Positions 1-5,625 of a stretch of 5,683 nt of DNA are shown here, piece by piece. The notes below the pieces were generated by a model, which had not been told where the DNA came from, did not search any database, and saw only the letters and a program-made list of their open reading frames with translations. The position numbers were made by a program, and so were the translations under genes. The stretch lies in assembly GCA_020633895.1 (NCBI GenBank), contig JACKCT010000048.1:1-5683 (forward strand). The letters run 5' to 3'. The stretch is from Deltaproteobacteria bacterium (lineage in GTDB: Bacteria; Lernaellota; Lernaellaia; JACKCT01). Every line of letters begins with the position of its first letter. Positions within the stretch are counted from its first letter, which is position 1.

Positions 1-66
1 CTGTCCGGCCGAGCGCCGCCTTACCGAATGTATACGCCATCCGGCCCCGGCGATGAAAGCCGAACG

Positions 67-837
67 CTAACGATTCTCGGGAAAAGTGAACCCGACGGCC
101 AGGAAGATGCTGGTTTCGGCGAAGATCGACAGCTCCCCGGCGAAGAACACGTTGGGCGTGACGAAGTAGTCGAGGCCGATGAACACGCCGTAGTCCGTGT
201 CGCCCACCAGGTTGTTGCGCGAGCCTTCCATGGTGACGTACGTCGGGTTGTACTTGAAGCCGCCGTAGGGCGTGATGCCCTGCCATTGATAGGCCAGCAA
301 CGCCGAGGCCTGGTATTCCTCGTAGCGGGCCTTGATGTCTTGGCCGCCCAGGGTGTCCTCGGTGGTGAAAGTCAGGTAGTTGACGTCCACCGCGACGCGA
401 AAAGGCGTGGAGTAGAACCACAAGGGAAACAACTCGCCCCGGGCGCCGCCGCCGTAGGCCGTGGCCAGGGTGCCGCGATAGTCCGCGTCGTCGAGTTGGA
501 AGTCGGCCGCGCCGATCAGGCCGTAGGCGTCGATGTATTTGCTGGGGACCACGTCGAGCTTGGCCAGGAATCGGGAGGACTGGGCCTCGTCGACGATCTC
601 GCTGTCCTTGTCGGCTTCCACGTCCCGCAGCGAAAACCCGACGCCCGAATTGAAGATAAAGCCGGGCGCGCCCGTATTCGCCGCGGTCCCGCCCACCGGC
701 GTGGCCGACGCGACGGACGTCCAGACCGCCAGCACCAGGATCAGCAGCAGCAGGCCAAGGCCCACCAACTGGCTCACGCCGCCGCGCCGTCGAGGAAAGT
801 CATGACGGGCAGAAGACTCTATATGATGTGTCTGCAT
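67..837 (-). CDS. Outer-membrane beta-barrel protein with signal peptide
   Basis: A 256-residue secreted protein, inferred to sit in the outer membrane. Residues 16-20 are basic and Gly-rich (PRRRGG), followed by a long hydrophobic core at about 24-39 and a likely signal peptidase I site after Ala45 (VASA before TPVGG). The mature part lacks further hydrophobic helices. It shows alternating polar and non-polar stretches rich in Gly, Tyr and Phe, typical of transmembrane beta strands, for example around 60-72, 88-113, 123-138, 145-158, 174-204 and 215-252. The final strand, SIFLAVGFTF, is followed by only four residues (PENR), as in small 8-10 strand barrels. It contains no cysteine. I do not recognise a specific family, so pore, adhesin or structural roles are all open. 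The ATG at 837 is used because a promoter-like element lies just upstream. No clear Shine-Dalgarno supports it, and a GTG at residue 21 is an alternative that would still leave a signal peptide. No convincing terminator is seen in positions 1-66. Confidence 0.8.
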   Translation of the reverse strand: MQTHHIESSARHDFPRRRGGVSQLVGLGLLLLILVLAVWTSVASATPVGGTAANTGAPGFIFNSGVGFSLRDVEADKDSEIVDEAQSSRFLAKLDVVPSKYIDAYGLIGAADFQLDDADYRGTLATAYGGGARGELFPLWFYSTPFRVAVDVNYLTFTTEDTLGGQDIKARYEEYQASALLAYQWQGITPYGGFKYNPTYVTMEGSRNNLVGDTDYGVFIGLDYFVTPNVFFAGELSIFAETSIFLAVGFTFPENR

Positions 838-868
838 CGAAATTCGACCACCAGATATGGTTTATCGC

Positions 869-897
869 TTTGTAATCGCAACCACCGCCCGGGTCAA
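869..897 (-). promoter_or_regulatory. Candidate sigma70-type promoter for the beta-barrel gene
   Basis: Read on the minus strand, TTGACC (897-892, 5 of 6 matches to the -35 consensus) and TACAAA (874-869, 4 of 6 matches to the -10 consensus) are separated by exactly 17 nt. Transcription would start near position 862, giving a leader of about 25 nt before the ATG at 837. The boxes and spacing are read directly from the sequence. Use by the host polymerase is inferred. Confidence 0.5.
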
Positions 898-1015
898 GGG
901 TGAATCGGCCGAAAATCGCGGGTTTTTGCCCGGCGTCGGTGCGGGAATTGACACGGCGGCGCGCCCGGACGACGCTCGACGGACCCGTGCGACAATTTCA
1001 ACGACAACGCACACC

Positions 1016-1022
1016 AAGGGGG
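1016..1022 (+). promoter_or_regulatory. Ribosome binding site deciding a GTG start
   Basis: AAGGGGG lies 5 nt ahead of the GTG at 1028. It is the only strong Shine-Dalgarno near the beginning of the conserved-looking part of this reading frame. It therefore decides for GTG 1028 over the far-upstream ATG at 857 and the internal ATG codons. Confidence 0.6.
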
Positions 1023-1027
1023 ACGCC

Positions 1028-1498
1028 GTGGATCTGGATGAAGAAGTCACCATGACGCGCCGGGCCTGGCATCGCAAACAGGCGGTGGATCTGTTCAACG
1101 GCACGTGGGATCTGATCGAAAAGGCCGACCGCACGCGGGAGGAGACGACGTTGATGGTGCATATGGCCCATGCGTCGCGGTATCACTGGAACATCGTGGG
1201 TGAGCCGGTGAACTTCGGCCGGGGCGAGTGGCAGGTCAGCCGGGTGTGCGCGCTGGCGGGTTTGACCGACGCGGCGATCTTCCACGGCGAAAACTACCTG
1301 CGCATCGCCCAAGACAGCAAGCTCAAGCCCTTCGACCTGGGCTTCGCCCACGAGGCGCTCGCTCGGGCCTACTCGGTCGCCGGCGACAAGGACACAGCCC
1401 GCGCCCATGTCGAACAAGCCCTGGAAGCCGCCAAGGGCATCGAAGAAGCCGACGAGAAAAAGCTTCTCACCGACGACCTGACGACCATCGCCATCTAG
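1028..1498 (+). CDS. Small helical protein of an uncharacterised, widely distributed family
   Basis: With the GTG start this is a 156-residue, soluble, mostly alpha-helical cytoplasmic protein with no signal peptide or membrane segment. The N-terminal part reads WHRKQAVDLFNGTWDLIEK, followed by a distinctive block at about residues 44-53 (MAHASRYHW) and then GRGEWQVSRVCALAG. The C-terminal half, about 95-140, has a TPR-like helix-turn-helix pattern (GFAHEALARAYSVAGDKDTA) ending in a charged helix. From memory, proteins with this HASRYHW block and TPR-like tail occur in Firmicutes, Actinobacteria and other phyla as hypothetical proteins. I know of no assigned function. The conserved His and Trp residues could form a ligand or metal site, but that is only a guess. 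It stands alone on the plus strand. A weak hairpin follows the stop before the toxin-antitoxin pair, so it may or may not share a transcript with that pair. Confidence 0.75.
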   Translation: MDLDEEVTMTRRAWHRKQAVDLFNGTWDLIEKADRTREETTLMVHMAHASRYHWNIVGEPVNFGRGEWQVSRVCALAGLTDAAIFHGENYLRIAQDSKLKPFDLGFAHEALARAYSVAGDKDTARAHVEQALEAAKGIEEADEKKLLTDDLTTIAI

Positions 1499-1499
1499 A

Positions 1500-1543
1500 T
1501 GATGCGCGAAATGCGCATCAATTTTACCTCGATTTTGATGCGC
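1500..1543 (+). promoter_or_regulatory. GATGCGC inverted and direct repeats, candidate operator (and weak terminator)
   Basis: TGATGCGC occurs at 1500-1507, as its reverse complement GCGCATCA at 1513-1520, and again in direct orientation at 1536-1543. The first two form an 8-bp stem with a 5-nt loop (GAAAT), followed by ATTTTA, so they could act as a weak intrinsic terminator for the preceding gene. The second and third form a competing 9-bp dyad (GCGCATCAA at 1513-1521, TTGATGCGC at 1535-1543) with a 13-nt spacer. A further GATGCGC overlaps the antitoxin start codon at 1586-1592. RHH antitoxins commonly autoregulate by binding repeated short sites of this kind upstream of their own gene. The operator role is inferred. 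Confidence 0.45.
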
Positions 1544-1558
1544 GATTGTGGCATCGTA

Positions 1559-1581
1559 CTTTCGACGAAAAGTCGAAGGAG
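1559..1581 (+). promoter_or_regulatory. Stem-loop overlapping the antitoxin Shine-Dalgarno
   Basis: TTCGAC (1561-1566) pairs with GTCGAA (1572-1577) around a 5-nt loop. A T-G wobble and a C-G pair extend the stem out to 1559 and 1579. The antitoxin Shine-Dalgarno AAGGAG is at 1576-1581, 5 nt before the ATG at 1587, so the 3' arm of the stem covers most of it. This could limit antitoxin translation in the RNA, or it could be a DNA dyad for repressor binding. Pairing and overlap are seen directly; function is inferred. Confidence 0.45.
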
Positions 1582-1586
1582 ATCCG

Positions 1587-1814
1587 ATGCGCACGACCAT
1601 CACCATCCGCGACGATCTGGCCGATCGCCTCAAGGAACGGGAAAAAGAATCCGCCTTCTCTCGCGTCGAGTTCATCAATGATGCGATCGAAAAGGCGCTC
1701 TATGAGCTCGAATGGAACGAAATTTCCAAAATGCGAGGGAAAATGGATTTGATCGACGCATTGGACATTCGAAAACGTGACCGCAATTTCGCCGAAAAGC
1801 CGAGCGATTCATGA
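1587..1814 (+). CDS. vapB: Ribbon-helix-helix antitoxin (VapB-type)
   Basis: A 75-residue DNA-binding antitoxin. The N-terminus MRTTITIRDDLADRLKERE is the classic RHH/CopG-Arc pattern: a short beta strand with alternating Thr/Ile (residues 3-7) that pairs in the dimer to contact DNA. Helix one follows at about 9-20, a turn at about 21-25, and helix two at about 26-40 (RVEFINDAIEKALYEL). The charged tail at about 41-75 is where antitoxins of this kind wrap around the toxin active site. The start at 1587 is set by AAGGAG 5 nt upstream; the frame runs on to an ATG at 1548 without ribosome-binding support. The gene overlaps the toxin gene by ATGA (1811-1814), so translation is probably coupled. 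It is expected to neutralise the PIN toxin and repress its own operon through the upstream GATGCGC repeats. Base composition is locally lower in GC (about 47% in 1681-1740, hand counted) than in the right-hand operon. Confidence 0.85.
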   Translation: MRTTITIRDDLADRLKEREKESAFSRVEFINDAIEKALYELEWNEISKMRGKMDLIDALDIRKRDRNFAEKPSDS

Positions 1815-2218
1815 CCGATAAAGTGCTGATCGATACCTCGGTGTGGATCGACTATTTTCGCTACGGCTCCACGGAACTGTCCCAAATCCTGGAAAAATTG
1901 GGGCGGGAACGACGGGCGGCGACTTGCGGCATCATCATCGCCGAACTCCTGCACGGTGCGAAGACTTCCGGCGAAGAACAAACCTTTCTGCGCATGGCGC
2001 ACAGTCTGCCGTTCATCGAAGCCGATCGCGAAGACTGGCTCGAAACCGGCGCTCTCCTTCTTCAGCTGCGCAAAAAAGGCATCACCGTCCCCCTCGCCGA
2101 CGCGCTCATCGCCCGACTGGCGATCAAATCCGGTTGCGAATTGCTCGCCGTCGACAAACATTTCGATCACTTCAAGGCGGTGCGTCGGTTTAAGAGGAAA
2201 GGGCGCGCTCGGCGCTAG
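1811..2218 (+). CDS. vapC: PIN-domain ribonuclease toxin (VapC-type)
   Basis: A 135-residue protein, the usual size for VapC toxins. These are Mg2+-dependent endoribonucleases that typically cut tRNA or rRNA when the antitoxin is degraded. The PIN acidic quartet is present: Asp8 in VLIDTSVWIDYF, Glu45 in IIIAELLHGA, Asp97 in VPLADALIA and Asp115 in LLAVDKHFDHF, with Asp119 nearby. All expected catalytic positions are intact, so the toxin should be active. The last residues (RRFKRKGRARR) form a strongly basic tail beyond the PIN fold that could help RNA contact. The start ATG overlaps the antitoxin stop as ATGA. The gene ends convergently with the response regulator gene, the two stop codons sharing CTAG at 2215-2218. 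No terminator is visible at that junction. The RNA target cannot be told from sequence. Confidence 0.92.
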   Translation: MTDKVLIDTSVWIDYFRYGSTELSQILEKLGRERRAATCGIIIAELLHGAKTSGEEQTFLRMAHSLPFIEADREDWLETGALLLQLRKKGITVPLADALIARLAIKSGCELLAVDKHFDHFKAVRRFKRKGRARR

Positions 2219-2661
2219 GGAAAGACATTCAGTTCGGCGTATTGCTCGATCATGTGGGCGATTTTTTCGAAGCCGCCGGGGGCGCCGGTCTTGGCGATGT
2301 ACCCGGCCACCTGGTGCCGGTAGGCCTCGGCCCGGTCCCGCGAGGCGGTGCTGGTCGTCAGCGCGAACACGACAACCGACGACAGCTCCGGATCGGCCCG
2401 CAGCTCCCGCAAAAACTCCAGCCCGTCCATGCGCGGCATATTCAGATCCAGCAAAACGATGCACGGTCGCGGCAACGGCGCATGCCCGTTTTGCCCCCGA
2501 AGGATCTCCAGGGCCTCGATCCCGTCCCGCGCCACGACCAGGCAATCTCCCTTGCCCCGACGGGCCAAGGTCCGGCGGGCGATCATCACATCCACCTGAT
2601 CGTCGTCCACCAACAAAATATAGGGATCGGGTCGTGCCATCGGCTCCAAAAGTTCTTCCAT
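2215..2661 (-). CDS. Single-domain response regulator, Rcp1/CheY-like
   Basis: A 148-residue protein consisting of one receiver domain and no output domain. Numbered from the ATG at 2661, the acidic pocket is Asp19-Asp20-Asp21 (ILLVDDDQVDV), the phosphoacceptor is Asp72 (LLDLNMPRMDGLEFL), the switch Thr is Thr102 in FALTTS, and the conserved Lys is Lys124 (GYIAK). The LTTS signature and the enlarged loop before LLDLNMP match the Rcp1 subfamily, which partners phytochrome-type histidine kinases and acts through protein-protein contacts rather than DNA binding. It lies 17 nt after the kinase stop, so the kinase encoded just upstream is the likely phosphodonor. The start is ambiguous. ATG 2661 lacks a Shine-Dalgarno; ATG 2640 (residue 8) follows a GGAG only 3 nt away and leaves the usual short lead into the first strand. 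The receiver assignment itself is secure; partner and output are inferred. Confidence 0.93.
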   Translation of the reverse strand: MEELLEPMARPDPYILLVDDDQVDVMIARRTLARRGKGDCLVVARDGIEALEILRGQNGHAPLPRPCIVLLDLNMPRMDGLEFLRELRADPELSSVVVFALTTSTASRDRAEAYRHQVAGYIAKTGAPGGFEKIAHMIEQYAELNVFP

Positions 2662-2678
2662 CGAGAAAATCCGCGGCG

Positions 2679-3971
2679 TTAGGCCGTCTCGGCTCGCCAG
2701 GTGAACCCGAACACGCAGCCGCGCGGGTTGTTGGCGTGGAAATCGATCTGCCCGCCGTAGGCGTCCAGCAGGCGGCGCACAATGGCCAGGCCCAGACCGG
2801 CGCTTTCCCGCTGATCCCGGGAATGCAGTGTCTGAAAAACCTGGAAAACCTTGTCGGCGAACATCCGGTCGACGCCCGGTCCGTCGTCGGAGACGGTAAA
2901 GAACAACTCGTCACGCACCTGCTCGCAGTCCACGGTGATCACGCCGCCGGGTTGGTCATGGTGACGCACGGCGTTGTCGAGCAGTTGGCGCAGCACCTCG
3001 CGCAGAACCCCTTCCCGGGTCACGATCGTCGGCAGGGCGCTGGAGACTTCGAAGCGAAACGACGGCGGGGCGTTGAGTTCCCGCACCAGATCCCGAACCA
3101 GGCTCTGGGTGCAAACCTTGCTCAGGGGCTCCTCGAGCCGGCCGATGCGGCTGTAGCTCAGCAGCCCGTCCACCAGCGCGTCCATCCGGCACACCCGCGT
3201 GTCGATCAGATCGAACATCTCCCGGGCGTTGTCGCTGACCGCCTCGCCGATATCCTCCCGAATCCACTCGCTCAGATGGCTGATCGCCCGCAGGGGAGAT
3301 TTCAGATCGTGGGAGGCCAGCCGGGCGAAGTTTTCCATATCCGCCGTGGCCCGCTCCAGTTCCCGCACGCGCCAGGCGACGCGCGCCTCGGCGTCCACGG
3401 CTCGGGAGACGTCCTCGAACAACACCATCACCAACTCGTCGCCCAGGGGCACCACCCGGATGGAGAAAAATCCGACCGGTTCGGACGACACGCCGATGGG
3501 TACGTCGCCCAGGTTGTTGGGCCGACCCGACCGCCGCACGCTGTTGATCACTGTGAGCAGGCCGCCGTCCCGCGCCATGGGCAGAGCCGTCAGCAGCGCC
3601 TCGCCCCGAACGGCCGTCAGTTGGGAGCGCAGGATGCGTTCGGCGACGATGTTCGCGTCTTCCAGAACCCAGGCTTCGTCGTCATAGCGCGACTCGCCGA
3701 CGAAACGAACAATCAGGGCGCCCACCGGCAAATGGGTGAACGCCGCGCCGTGCACCGTTGAGGCGGCCGATTCTTCGTCGGAGACCAGATGCAGGTGCTC
3801 CCCGCCGGGCCGGGACGTCATGGTCGCGCTCGCCGCGCCGGGATCCATGCACAGCGGCGCGCCGGACTCCGGACGGCAGAACGCGCATCCCAATGCCAAT
3901 TCCCGACCGCTTTCCCGAGCCTCGCACCCCGGCGCCGAAGATTCCGTTTCGGCCTCCCGCAGATCCCTCAT
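2679..3971 (-). CDS. Sensor histidine kinase with N-terminal cysteine cluster and PAS-like domain
   Basis: A 430-residue soluble histidine kinase with no transmembrane segment. Residues 1-60 hold four cysteines (Cys16, Cys29, Cys32, Cys41) with a CAFC pair. About 75-190 looks like a divergent PAS-type sensor domain ending in VLFEDVS. A helical linker at about 191-213 leads into the DHp helix FARLASHDLKSPLRAI with phosphoacceptor His221, then a second helix ending DGLLSYSRIG. The ATPase domain shows the N-box QLLDNAVRHHD (Asn333), the G1 box SDDGPGV (Asp363), an F-box VFQVFQ and the G2 box AGLGLAIV (392-394 GLG). All catalytic motifs are intact. The DHp resembles those of phytochrome-like kinases that pair with Rcp1-type receivers, which fits the next gene. 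The frame is open far upstream to 4355, but that part is the shadow of the preceding EAL region. The true start is ATG 3971, which overlaps the upstream stop as ATGA and has a GGGGGGAGG Shine-Dalgarno. The signal sensed is unknown. Confidence 0.93.
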   Translation of the reverse strand: MRDLREAETESSAPGCEARESGRELALGCAFCRPESGAPLCMDPGAASATMTSRPGGEHLHLVSDEESAASTVHGAAFTHLPVGALIVRFVGESRYDDEAWVLEDANIVAERILRSQLTAVRGEALLTALPMARDGGLLTVINSVRRSGRPNNLGDVPIGVSSEPVGFFSIRVVPLGDELVMVLFEDVSRAVDAEARVAWRVRELERATADMENFARLASHDLKSPLRAISHLSEWIREDIGEAVSDNAREMFDLIDTRVCRMDALVDGLLSYSRIGRLEEPLSKVCTQSLVRDLVRELNAPPSFRFEVSSALPTIVTREGVLREVLRQLLDNAVRHHDQPGGVITVDCEQVRDELFFTVSDDGPGVDRMFADKVFQVFQTLHSRDQRESAGLGLAIVRRLLDAYGGQIDFHANNPRGCVFGFTWRAETA

Positions 3972-5617
3972 GCCGCCTCCCCCCAGGCCAATCCCTGCCC
4001 GAAGTCGATTCCCAGGTTGCGCACGACGTCCACGTCGTCGTCGTTCTCCAACCCCAGGGCCACCAGCGTGGCGCCCAGGGCCGAAACCATGTCGGCGAGA
4101 CGGCGCAGCATCTGGGCCTTGCGCGGATCCCGCCCCACGCCGCCGGTCAGGCGACGATCGGTCTTGATGATGTCCGGCGACAAGGCCAGCAGCGCCTCCA
4201 GGCTGGTACGCCCGTAGCCGACGTGATCCAGGCTGATCGACAGGCCCCCTTCGCGCAGGGTGTTCACCCGGTCGACCAGTTCGTGGGCGTCGCCGGGGAT
4301 CCAGTGGTGGCTCATCTCCAGCACCACGGGACGGCCGGCGGCGGTTTTGCGGCAAATGTCGATGAGGTCACGAGGGTCGCTGGCGGCGATCGTCGACGGC
4401 AGGACGTTGACATGCACCGCGCCGTCGATGCCGATGGCGTAAGAGCGTTCGATGCACCGCCGCAGGCATTGGCGGTCGACTTCGGTCAGGATGTTCATCT
4501 CCCGGGCCAGGGCCAAAATCTGATCGGGCATTTCAAACCCGCGCGGGCCCCGGGCCAGGAACTCGGTGGCGATCGGCCGGCCGTCGCGCAGATCCATCAC
4601 CTGCTGGCTGACCGCCCACACCCCGCTGCCGTCCAGCAGGCAGTTGCGCAGCGACTCCATATTCGCCACGCCCAGCGTGGCCTCCAGGCCCGTGGCGACC
4701 CATTGGGCCTGGGCCTTGCCCGTGCTCTTGGCCCGCTGCAACGCCAGGTGCGTGGCGGCGACGATCTGGTCGAGGCGGTTGGACTTGGGCGGCACGGGCG
4801 TGGCGCCGATGCTCACCGTCATGGGCACCGAACCCATGGACGTCGTCACCACGTTGCGCGCCAGCTCCTGACGGATGCGTTCGGCGACGATGCGTCCTTC
4901 GTTGAGGTGGGCTTCGGGCAACAGCACGAGAAACTCGTCGCCGCCGATGCGCGCCACCAAATCCGTCTCGCGGGTCGCCATGCGCAGGCACCGAGCCACG
5001 TTGATGAGCACCTGGTCGCCCACGGCGTGGCCCAGGCGTTCGTTGACCAGCTTGAAATCGTCGCAGTCGACGAGCATGGCGATGGGCGCCGAGGCCCCGC
5101 GCAACAGACGGGCGACCTCGCGGTTGATGACCTTTTCGATGCCCCGGCGGTTGAGCAGGCCGGTCAGGTGGTCTTCCTGGCTCTGGGCTTCCAGGCGGCG
5201 CTTGGCCTGGTCGAGTTCCCGGCCGATGCGGTGGCGTTCCATGGCGTGACGAATGGCCCGGATCAGGCCGTCGGTGCTCACCTGGGATTTGACCAGGTAA
5301 TCCTGAGCGCCCCGGGCCAGCAGCCCCAGCCCCAGGTCCTCGTCCTCCCGCCCGGTCAATACCACCACCGGAAGCGTGAGCCCGTCTTCGTTCTGCATCG
5401 CGGCCAGCAGGCTATCCGCGTCCCCGTCGGGCAGGGTGTAATCCACCAGCAGGCAGTCGAAGGCCTGGCGCTCCAGGCTTTCCATCGCCTGCTGCACCGT
5501 CGCCGCACTCTCGATGATCGTCGCCACCCCGCATTGCTTGAGCTGGCGAACCACGAAGATGCGGTCGACCATGTCGTCATCGACCAAGAGGATGGATAAG
5601 TTGCGATCCGGCGTCAT
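3968..5617 (-). CDS. REC-GGDEF-EAL protein: probable c-di-GMP cyclase with degenerate phosphodiesterase domain
   Basis: A 549-residue cytoplasmic protein with three domains. Receiver (about 7-125): acidic Asp13-15, phosphoacceptor Asp59 (LLVDYTLPDGD), Thr88, Lys110, all intact. A helical linker (about 126-148) leads to the GGDEF domain (about 149-305), with entry motif DHLTGLLNRRG, metal-site Asp184, FKLVNERLGH, active site RIGGDEF (Gly225-Phe229) and an RETD product-inhibition site (Arg216, Asp219) exactly five residues before GGDEF. It should make c-di-GMP under phosphorylation control. The EAL-type domain (about 315-549) keeps Glu352 (TEFLAR), Asn404, Glu434, Asp464, Lys485 and Gln541. Three active-site positions are changed: ExTE reads EMSH, DDFG reads DHVG, and AEGVE reads ALGLE. 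Hydrolysis is therefore doubtful, and a binding or regulatory role is more likely. The start ATG 5617 has a GGAG 8 nt upstream and the usual short lead into the receiver; ATG 5656 and GTG 5674 are alternatives in the same frame. It is the first gene of the operon. Confidence 0.93.
   Translation of the reverse strand: MTPDRNLSILLVDDDMVDRIFVVRQLKQCGVATIIESAATVQQAMESLERQAFDCLLVDYTLPDGDADSLLAAMQNEDGLTLPVVVLTGREDEDLGLGLLARGAQDYLVKSQVSTDGLIRAIRHAMERHRIGRELDQAKRRLEAQSQEDHLTGLLNRRGIEKVINREVARLLRGASAPIAMLVDCDDFKLVNERLGHAVGDQVLINVARCLRMATRETDLVARIGGDEFLVLLPEAHLNEGRIVAERIRQELARNVVTTSMGSVPMTVSIGATPVPPKSNRLDQIVAATHLALQRAKSTGKAQAQWVATGLEATLGVANMESLRNCLLDGSGVWAVSQQVMDLRDGRPIATEFLARGPRGFEMPDQILALAREMNILTEVDRQCLRRCIERSYAIGIDGAVHVNVLPSTIAASDPRDLIDICRKTAAGRPVVLEMSHHWIPGDAHELVDRVNTLREGGLSISLDHVGYGRTSLEALLALSPDIIKTDRRLTGGVGRDPRKAQMLRRLADMVSALGATLVALGLENDDDVDVVRNLGIDFGQGLAWGEAA
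3976..3984 (-). promoter_or_regulatory. Ribosome binding site of the histidine kinase
   Basis: On the minus strand GGGGGGAGG occupies 3984-3976, four nt before ATG 3971. It lies inside the last codons of the upstream REC-GGDEF-EAL gene. With the ATGA overlap it decides the kinase start against the open frame that continues upstream, and it suggests translational coupling. Confidence 0.7.
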
Positions 5618-5625
5618 CAAATCAT

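Larger units (their letters stand above)
838..1027. other. Divergent intergenic region
   Basis: This 190-nt gap separates the leftward beta-barrel gene from the rightward helical-protein gene. It holds the candidate minus-strand promoter at 869-897. For the rightward gene there is a perfect TTGACA at 948-953, but no acceptable -10 box 16-18 nt further on. The reading frame of the rightward gene stays open back to 857, but that part has low-complexity, Arg/Ala/Thr-rich translation and no good start, so it is treated as non-coding leader. Confidence 0.5.

Noticed and set aside
1-66. Possible terminator or gene end left of the beta-barrel gene
   Set aside because: Only short 4-bp pairings are seen, with no T-run on the minus strand and no supported coding frame.
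28-903. A 291-codon plus-strand open frame over the beta-barrel gene
   Set aside because: The opposite strand encodes a clear signal peptide followed by beta-barrel strands and has its own promoter-like element. The plus-strand translation is low complexity without motifs.
948-976. Perfect TTGACA as a plus-strand promoter -35 box
   Set aside because: At 16-18 nt spacing the sequence is CGACGC, GACGCT or ACGCTC, a poor -10 match, so the hexamer alone is not enough.
857-1027. N-terminal extension of the helical protein to ATG 857
   Set aside because: It lacks a Shine-Dalgarno, has a biased composition, and overlaps the minus-strand promoter region. GTG 1028 has AAGGGGG at ideal spacing.
1700-2914. 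A 404-codon minus-strand frame spanning the toxin gene and the receiver gene
   Set aside because: Its start region is a frame-shifted reading of the kinase C-terminus and it has no domain of its own. The overlapping frames have intact family motifs.
1956-3761. A 601-codon plus-strand open frame antisense to the response regulator and kinase genes
   Set aside because: It is the mirror of GC-rich coding sequence. It is rich in Arg, Pro, Ala, His and Gln with no recognisable domain, and the minus-strand frames have complete catalytic motifs.
3972-4355. Upstream extension of the histidine kinase frame
   Set aside because: The 128 extra codons are an out-of-frame shadow of the EAL domain, rich in Arg, Gly and Pro. 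The ATGA overlap and strong Shine-Dalgarno set the start at 3971.
3758-5599. A 613-codon plus-strand open frame antisense to the REC-GGDEF-EAL gene
   Set aside because: Same reason: a His/Gln/Gly/Ala-rich, domain-less translation, directly opposite a gene with intact receiver and GGDEF motifs.
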